A DNA stretch of 64,000 nt from Mycolicibacterium sp. P1-18. Its GTDB lineage: Bacteria > Actinomycetota > Actinomycetes > Mycobacteriales > Mycobacteriaceae. Made by a program: the position numbers and the translations under genes. Every line of letters starts with the position of its first letter. The first letter of the stretch is position 1. This document shows, in pieces, positions 59,756 through 64,000 of the stretch. The notes beneath the pieces are model-generated. The model was given only the letters and a program-made list of their open reading frames with translations, did no database searches and had not been told where the DNA came from. The stretch covers positions 62,001 to 126,000 of the forward strand of contig NZ_NPKR01000010.1 of assembly GCF_008329535.1 (NCBI RefSeq). Reading direction: 5' to 3'.

Positions 59756-61711
59756 TCACTCCGCGTTCTGCTCCTCGTGCTCGTCGGCGTCGGGGATGTG
59801 CTCCGGGTGCAGCATCTCGGCGTACCGCAGCTGCTCCGGGATCCCGAACCCCTCGACCAGGAGCGCGGCGTGGGGCCGCAGCTTGCGGCACCGGTCGTTG
59901 ATGCCCCGGGTGACGGCCTTGGAGCGCTCTGTGGACAGGAAGCGGTGCTCGATGAACCACGCCTTGTCGTCCTCGATCACCGACAGGGCGTAGAGGTCGC
60001 AGACGACGCCCAGGATCTCCCGGGCCTCGTCGTCCTCACAGGTGTCGATGCCGGCGACGAACGCTTCCAGGACGATCCTGTCGACGTGTGCCTTCGCGGC
60101 GTGCAGCACGTGGTCCTGGACGGAGTTGAACGCGTCGAACGGCGACATCTCCTTGGACTTGCCCTGCAGGCGCCGCGCCACGGACGCCAGCATGTACTCC
60201 TCGCGGTCCTCGAACATCTTGACCTGGGTGCCGCGGTTGAACAGCGAGCCCTCTTCCTCGTTGTCCTGACGCGTGTCGACGATGGTCTGCATGATGGTCT
60301 GCGCCGCGGTGCGCTTGAGCACCCGCTCGCCGGCGAAGTTCGCCGCGAACCGCACCCACTGTGCCGGGCTCATGCTCTTGACGTCGTCGGCGTAGGCGGT
60401 CAGCAATTCCTTGGCGACCAGCTGGGTCAGCACGTGGTTGTCGCCCTCGAACGTGGTGAACACGTCGGTGTCGGCCTTGAGGGCGATCAACCGGTTCTCG
60501 GCCAGATAGCCTGCACCGCCGCAGGCTTCGCGAGCCTCCTGGATGGCGCGGGTGGCGTGCCAGGTGTTGGCGGCCTTCAGCCCGGCGGCGCGGGACTCGA
60601 GCTCGCGCTGCTCCTCGGCGTCGGGGTCGTCGGAGGTCTGCAGCTCGTGGCACTTGGCCACCAGCTCGTTCTGGGCGAACTGCAGGGCGTAGGACTTGGC
60701 GATCAGCGGGAACAGCCGGCGCTGATGCACCAGGTAGTCCATGATCAGCACCTCCTCCTCGGCGCCAGGTGCCTCGAACTGCCTGCGCTCCAAGGCATAT
60801 CGCGTCGCGATGTCGAGGGCCACCCGGGCTGCGGCGCCGGCGCTGCCGCCGACGGTGACACGGCCGCGGATCAGCGTGCCGAGCATCGTGAAGAAGCGTC
60901 GGCCGGGGTTCTCGATCGGCGAGGTGTAGGTGCCGTCCTCCGCCACGTCGGCGTACTTGTTGAGCAGGTTCTCCCGCGGGATCCGCACCTGGTCGAACTG
61001 GATGCGGCCGTTGTCGACGCCGGGGAGACCGCCCTTGTACTGGCAGTCCGACGTCGTCACGCCCGGCAGGTCGTTGCCCTCGTCGTCGCGGATGGGGACG
61101 ACGAAGCAGTGCACGCCGTGGCCCTCGCCCTTGGTGATCAGCTGGGCGAACACCGCGGCCACCCGGGCGGTGTTCGCGGCACCGCCGATGTAGTCCTTGC
61201 GCGAGGACGGGGTGGGGGAGTCGATGACGAACTCCTGGGTCTCGGGATCGTAGGTTCCCGTGGTCTCCAGCGCCTGCACGTCGCTGCCGTGCCCGGTCTC
61301 GGTCATGGCGAAGCACCCGAGCAGTTCGAGGTCGATGAGCTTGCGGACGTACGCGTCGTGGTGGCGCTTGGTGCCGAGGTTCTCGATCGCACCGCCGAAG
61401 AGCCCCCACTGCACGCCGGCCTTGACCATCAGCGACAGGTCGGACATCGCGAGCATCTCGATCTGCGTCACCGCGGCGCCGACGTCGCCGTTGCCGCCGT
61501 GCTCCTTCTTGAAGCCGTCCTCGGCTGCACCGTTGGCGGCCATGATGCGCATCTGCTCGGTGACCTTGGTGCGGGCGATCACCGTGTTGGGCGTGTAGTG
61601 CGGCTTGAAGACCTCGGAGGACAGCTCCTGGCGCATCCGGTTCTTCATGTCGCGCCAACGGCCGTCGAGTGCATTACGCAGGTGATCCGCAGTGGTGGTC
61701 ATAGTGGCCAC
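59756..61711 (-). CDS. Acyl-CoA dehydrogenase/oxidase family protein (FadE/ACOX-like)
   Basis: A 651-residue flavoprotein of the large acyl-CoA oxidase-like branch (peroxisomal ACOX size): LLGCFAMTETGHGSDVQALE, GGAANTARVAAVFAQL, RRQFEAPGAEEEV, and TTFEGDNHVLTQLVAKEL. It catalyses alpha-beta oxidation of acyl-CoA. GTG 61711 is preferred over ATG 61702 because GGAGG stands five bases before the GTG. Whether oxygen or ETF is the acceptor is unclear. Confidence 0.88.
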   Translation of the reverse strand: MATMTTTADHLRNALDGRWRDMKNRMRQELSSEVFKPHYTPNTVIARTKVTEQMRIMAANGAAEDGFKKEHGGNGDVGAAVTQIEMLAMSDLSLMVKAGVQWGLFGGAIENLGTKRHHDAYVRKLIDLELLGCFAMTETGHGSDVQALETTGTYDPETQEFVIDSPTPSSRKDYIGGAANTARVAAVFAQLITKGEGHGVHCFVVPIRDDEGNDLPGVTTSDCQYKGGLPGVDNGRIQFDQVRIPRENLLNKYADVAEDGTYTSPIENPGRRFFTMLGTLIRGRVTVGGSAGAAARVALDIATRYALERRQFEAPGAEEEVLIMDYLVHQRRLFPLIAKSYALQFAQNELVAKCHELQTSDDPDAEEQRELESRAAGLKAANTWHATRAIQEAREACGGAGYLAENRLIALKADTDVFTTFEGDNHVLTQLVAKELLTAYADDVKSMSPAQWVRFAANFAGERVLKRTAAQTIMQTIVDTRQDNEEEGSLFNRGTQVKMFEDREEYMLASVARRLQGKSKEMSPFDAFNSVQDHVLHAAKAHVDRIVLEAFVAGIDTCEDDEAREILGVVCDLYALSVIEDDKAWFIEHRFLSTERSKAVTRGINDRCRKLRPHAALLVEGFGIPEQLRYAEMLHPEHIPDADEHEEQNAE

Positions 61712-61805
61712 GTTAACCTCCGAAACCCGCCGTGAAACTGTGATGTGGCAAACCCAGGCCATCCTCATCGAATCGAGCCGATCGGACTGGCGTTGAATCG
61801 TCGTC

Positions 61806-62537
61806 ATGACCGACCCGGACGCCGTACCGCCACTGGCGGGAACGCCTCACCAGATCGACCACCGGCACCCCGACGTCACCGGCGGGTGGCTGCGCGCGGC
61901 CACGTTCGGGGCGATGGACGGCCTGGTCAGCAACACCGCGTTGATCGCGGGCGTCGCCGCCAGTGCGAGCACCCACGCGGTGGTGCTGGCCGGGGTGGCG
62001 GGCCTGCTGGCCGGCTCGTTCTCGATGGCGTTGGGCGAGTTCACCTCCGTCACCACGGCCAACGAGCAAGTCGAGTCCGAGGTGCGGGTGGAGCGCCGCA
62101 GCTTCCGCTTGTACCCGGACGAGGAGCAGGCCGAGCTGGTGGGGACGCTGACCGACATGGGCATGACCGTCGAAACTGCGACCAAGGCCGCCGAGGAACT
62201 TCACCGGGACGAGACCCGTGCGTTGAACTTTCATCTCGTTCAAGAGCTGGGCGTCGACCCGAACGACAAGCCGTCACCCTGGGTGGCGGCCGGTTCGTCG
62301 TTCGCCATGTTCGCGATCGGCGCCGTCATCCCGCTCATCCCGTTCCTGCTGGGGTACTCGTCGCTGTGGCTGGGGTTGGCCTGCGGTGGGCTCGGACTGC
62401 TGGTCGTCGGTGGGGTGGCGGCACGGGTCACGAAGAAGGCGCCGTGGCTAGGGTCGTTGCGGCAGTTGGCATTCGGCGGAATCGCGATCGCGGTGACCTA
62501 CCTGGTGGGCCACCTCATTGGCGCGGCGGTGGGGTGA
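61806..62537 (+). CDS. VIT1/CCC1 family transporter
   Basis: A 243-residue membrane protein with five segments: GAMDGLVSNTALIAGVAAS, SMALGEFTSVTTANEQVESE, a cytoplasmic metal-binding helical domain (about 95-150), and two C-terminal segments. VIT1/CCC1 proteins move Fe or Mn out of the cytoplasm in plants and yeast. It diverges from the fadE-like gene with a 94-base gap. Confidence 0.88.
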   Translation: MTDPDAVPPLAGTPHQIDHRHPDVTGGWLRAATFGAMDGLVSNTALIAGVAASASTHAVVLAGVAGLLAGSFSMALGEFTSVTTANEQVESEVRVERRSFRLYPDEEQAELVGTLTDMGMTVETATKAAEELHRDETRALNFHLVQELGVDPNDKPSPWVAAGSSFAMFAIGAVIPLIPFLLGYSSLWLGLACGGLGLLVVGGVAARVTKKAPWLGSLRQLAFGGIAIAVTYLVGHLIGAAVG

Positions 62538-62543
62538 CGGCGG

Positions 62544-63173
62544 TCAATCCTCGTCGACGCCGTAGCCGCCACGCAGGTCCTTGCGGGCCGCCGCGACCGT
62601 GCGTTCGCACAGCGCCATCAGTGCGTCGACGTCGAGGTCGGATTCCTCGCCCAGTCGGCGGAGCCAGGACGCCTCCTCGGCCTTGAGGTCGGTCCACCTC
62701 TGTGGGTCGTCGCACGGGGCGACCAGTTGCTGCTTGCAGGTGTCGAGCTGCGCCAGCGAGTATCCGTGGTCGCGAAACTGTCGGTCCCATTCGTCGAGCA
62801 GCTGTTCGGTGAGCTGGCGGACGGGTTCGGCGGCGTAGATGAGCACCTCGGACACGCCGTCGTCCAGACCCAGCCGGCCCCGGAACTCGTACAGCTCCTC
62901 GATGGCCTCGGACCGCCGTTGCTCGACGGTCTGACCGGCGCCCGCGAGCGGTTCGGCTCCGCGCCTGACGCGCATGGTGGCCGCGAGGAGTGTCTTCAGG
63001 GCGGCCTTCTTCTCCTCGCCCGCGCGCTGTTCGAAGTCCAGCCGCAGCGAGTGCTGCCTGTCGTCGCGCTTGCTTCGGAGGTCGAGGCGCTTGGTCCAGA
63101 TGGCCACCGTGGCAGTGGAAACCACCGAGACGATGGGCACCAGCGCGGTGGTGAGGAAACTCAACCAGGTCAT
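62544..63173 (-). CDS. Hypothetical protein with N-terminal membrane anchor
   Basis: A 209-residue protein: one hydrophobic segment (about 5-25, LTTALVPIVSVVSTATVAIW) followed by a charged, coiled-coil-like region (LRSKRDDRQHSLRLDFEQRA) and a helical remainder. No family is recognised. It is convergent with the VIT gene, six bases apart. A palindrome lies about 80 bases upstream of its start. Confidence 0.6.
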   Translation of the reverse strand: MTWLSFLTTALVPIVSVVSTATVAIWTKRLDLRSKRDDRQHSLRLDFEQRAGEEKKAALKTLLAATMRVRRGAEPLAGAGQTVEQRRSEAIEELYEFRGRLGLDDGVSEVLIYAAEPVRQLTEQLLDEWDRQFRDHGYSLAQLDTCKQQLVAPCDDPQRWTDLKAEEASWLRRLGEESDLDVDALMALCERTVAAARKDLRGGYGVDED

Positions 63174-63251
63174 GGTGGCTCAGTCTGCCCCACCGCCGTG
63201 GTGCCGGCGTGATTCCGGGTGTCGCGGTCCGTGCGCGCAGTACCAGCGCAC

Positions 63252-63267
63252 TTCCCAATGTTGGGAA
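63252..63267. promoter_or_regulatory. Perfect palindrome TTCCCAATGTTGGGAA
   Basis: A perfect 7-2-7 inverted repeat, in a region (63174-63565) with no firm gene. It resembles a repressor operator. It could serve the anchored hypothetical protein on the minus strand or a transcript to the right. Confidence 0.4.
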
Positions 63268-63384
63268 TCCGCTGGAGCAATCGTCGCCATGCCGCTATCG
63301 TCGTGATTAGTTACCTGGCCAAGGACCTGCCGGGGAGGTCCCTTGGTTTGCGGTAGCTGCGTTTTCGCTACGTGGGGGTGGGCA

Positions 63385-63657
63385 TTGGCAAACAATCATA
63401 TTGACGCGCTCGGGGATCTTGGTGCGATGCGGAGGATCACCGCGGCGGCCGCTGCGCTCGACGCGGCCAAGCGGGGGCACGCGCACGCCACGGTCTGGGG
63501 GGCCGAGGAGGACCTGAAGAGGGCCGTGCGGTCAGCTGGCGGCGGGTCGACCGGTTCGCTGAGGGTCAGGGCCTCGACGTGGTTGTCGGAGAACCACTTT
63601 CCGCGCTCTGGGCGGCATCGGCGAGGATCGCACGCATCACCCGCACGGCCTCGGTGA
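63385..63657 (+). CDS. Doubtful small ORF
   Basis: An open frame from TTG 63385 (or GTG 63343) would give about 90 residues, with a plausible helical stretch (MRRITAAAAALDAAKRGHAH) and then a less protein-like C-terminal part. It overlaps the MarR gene by over 90 bases. The rest of 63174-63384 holds only the palindrome. Evidence for a gene is weak. Confidence 0.2.
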   Translation: MANNHIDALGDLGAMRRITAAAAALDAAKRGHAHATVWGAEEDLKRAVRSAGGGSTGSLRVRASTWLSENHFPRSGRHRRGSHASPARPR

Positions 63658-64000
63658 GCGACTGACGGTCGGCGGGATCGAGTCGCTCGAGATAGGGGTC
63701 GACGACGGCGCTGCGGTCGGCGCGCACCCGGGCCAAGACCTGTCTGCCCTTCTCGGTGATGCTGATCAGGACGGCGCGGGCGTCGGCCGGGTCGGTGACG
63801 CGGGAGACGAGCGCCGCCTCCTCGAGGCGACGGACCTGCGTGGTCATGGTCGGTTGCGAGCAGTGGTCGAACGCGGCCAGGTCGGAGATGCGGGCAGCGC
63901 CCTGATCCTCGATGGTGGAGAGCAGTCGGGCCTGCGCGTACGGAAGCTCCAGCTTCACGCGCTGGGTCGCGAGCCGGTTGAGGCGGGCGACCACCGACAG
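63566..64000 (-). CDS. MarR family regulator, N-terminus beyond the window
   Basis: At least 144 residues of a MarR-type regulator: winged helix RISDLAAFDHCSQPTMTTQV, the wing DPADARAVLISITEKGRQVL and a C-terminal dimer helix. The frame stays open to the window edge, and the first visible residues (SVVARLNRLATQR) belong to the first MarR helix, so the start is outside. The C-terminal 20 residues are Ser/Thr-rich. The target is unknown. Confidence 0.88.
   Translation of the reverse strand: MSVVARLNRLATQRVKLELPYAQARLLSTIEDQGAARISDLAAFDHCSQPTMTTQVRRLEEAALVSRVTDPADARAVLISITEKGRQVLARVRADRSAVVDPYLERLDPADRQSLTEAVRVMRAILADAAQSAESGSPTTTSRP

Noticed and set aside
1..64000. CRISPR array, prophage or insertion sequence
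   Set aside because: No spaced direct repeats, phage structural genes or transposase motifs were seen on either strand.

Overview
The window is a dense, high-GC chromosomal segment from a fast-growing mycobacterium (Mycobacterium/Mycolicibacterium type). The main evidence is gene order: holA, rpsT, a circularly permuted ATP-grasp/alpha-E/transglutaminase trio, RNase Z, a CBS protein, lepA, a GH15 trehalase, subI-cysT-cysW-cysA, chelatase-cysH-sirA, hemW, hrcA-dnaJ2, phoH-ybeY-era, recO-uppS, smtB-zur, glyS, dgt-dnaG and tRNA-Asn. As I recall it, this follows the M. tuberculosis Rv2413c to Rv2342 interval. The mycobactin (mbt) genes, the aprABC locus and the PE/PGRS genes that interrupt that interval in M. 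tuberculosis are absent, which fits a saprophytic relative. Many starts are GTG, overlaps of the ATGA/GTGA type are common, and several genes look leaderless, all typical of mycobacteria.

Layout. 1-4.4 kb: end of holA, rpsT, and the three-gene putative amidoligase/transglutaminase system. 4.3-8.2 kb: RNase Z, then an operon of a glutamine-synthetase-like ligase, a creatininase-family amidohydrolase and a TetR regulator. 8.2-14.3 kb: aldo/keto reductase, CBS protein, GNAT, an orphan PemK-like protein, lepA and two lipoproteins. 14.4-26 kb: accessory metabolism (YeiH-type exporter, flavoproteins, DszA-like monooxygenase, dodecin, GAF protein, an SOS-controlled DUF222/HNH protein, SatP-like transporter, trehalase) with several very small membrane proteins. 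26-37.3 kb: sulfur assimilation, with sulfate import (subI-cysTWA) and sirA-cysH-chelatase each preceded by a short cysteine-rich leader ORF; between them lies a sedolisin/zinc-ribbon membrane protein/lipoprotein group. 37.4-51 kb: housekeeping genes for radical SAM heme handling, heat-shock control, rRNA modification and maturation, DNA repair, polyprenyl synthesis and zinc sensing. 51-64 kb: glyS, a DUF559 nuclease-like gene bracketed by long inverted repeats, a TPM-domain protein, dgt-dnaG, tRNA-Asn, an acyl-CoA dehydrogenase/oxidase, a VIT-family transporter and a MarR regulator cut by the window end.

How the genes work together. Sulfate is imported by SubI-CysTWA, reduced through CysH (APS to sulfite) and SirA (sulfite to sulfide), and the chelatase beside them probably makes the siroheme SirA needs. 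The Cys-codon leaders would couple both operons to cysteine supply. PhoH-YbeY-CorC-like-Era form an rRNA maturation operon with translational coupling. SmtB and Zur form a zinc-sensing pair whose promoter carries a clear palindrome.

Most notable points: (i) lepA cannot start at ATG, GTG or TTG without losing its GTPase P-loop and appears to use ATC behind a good Shine-Dalgarno, and the glutamine-synthetase-like gene may do the same; (ii) an exact mycobacterial SOS box sits on the start codon of a leaderless DUF222/HNH gene; (iii) the DUF559 gene is enclosed by 42-bp inverted repeats that also fold into hairpins; (iv) two different amidoligase-type systems lie side by side; (v) there are unannotated membrane microproteins of 28, 44 and 45 residues. 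No CRISPR array, prophage or insertion sequence was seen.
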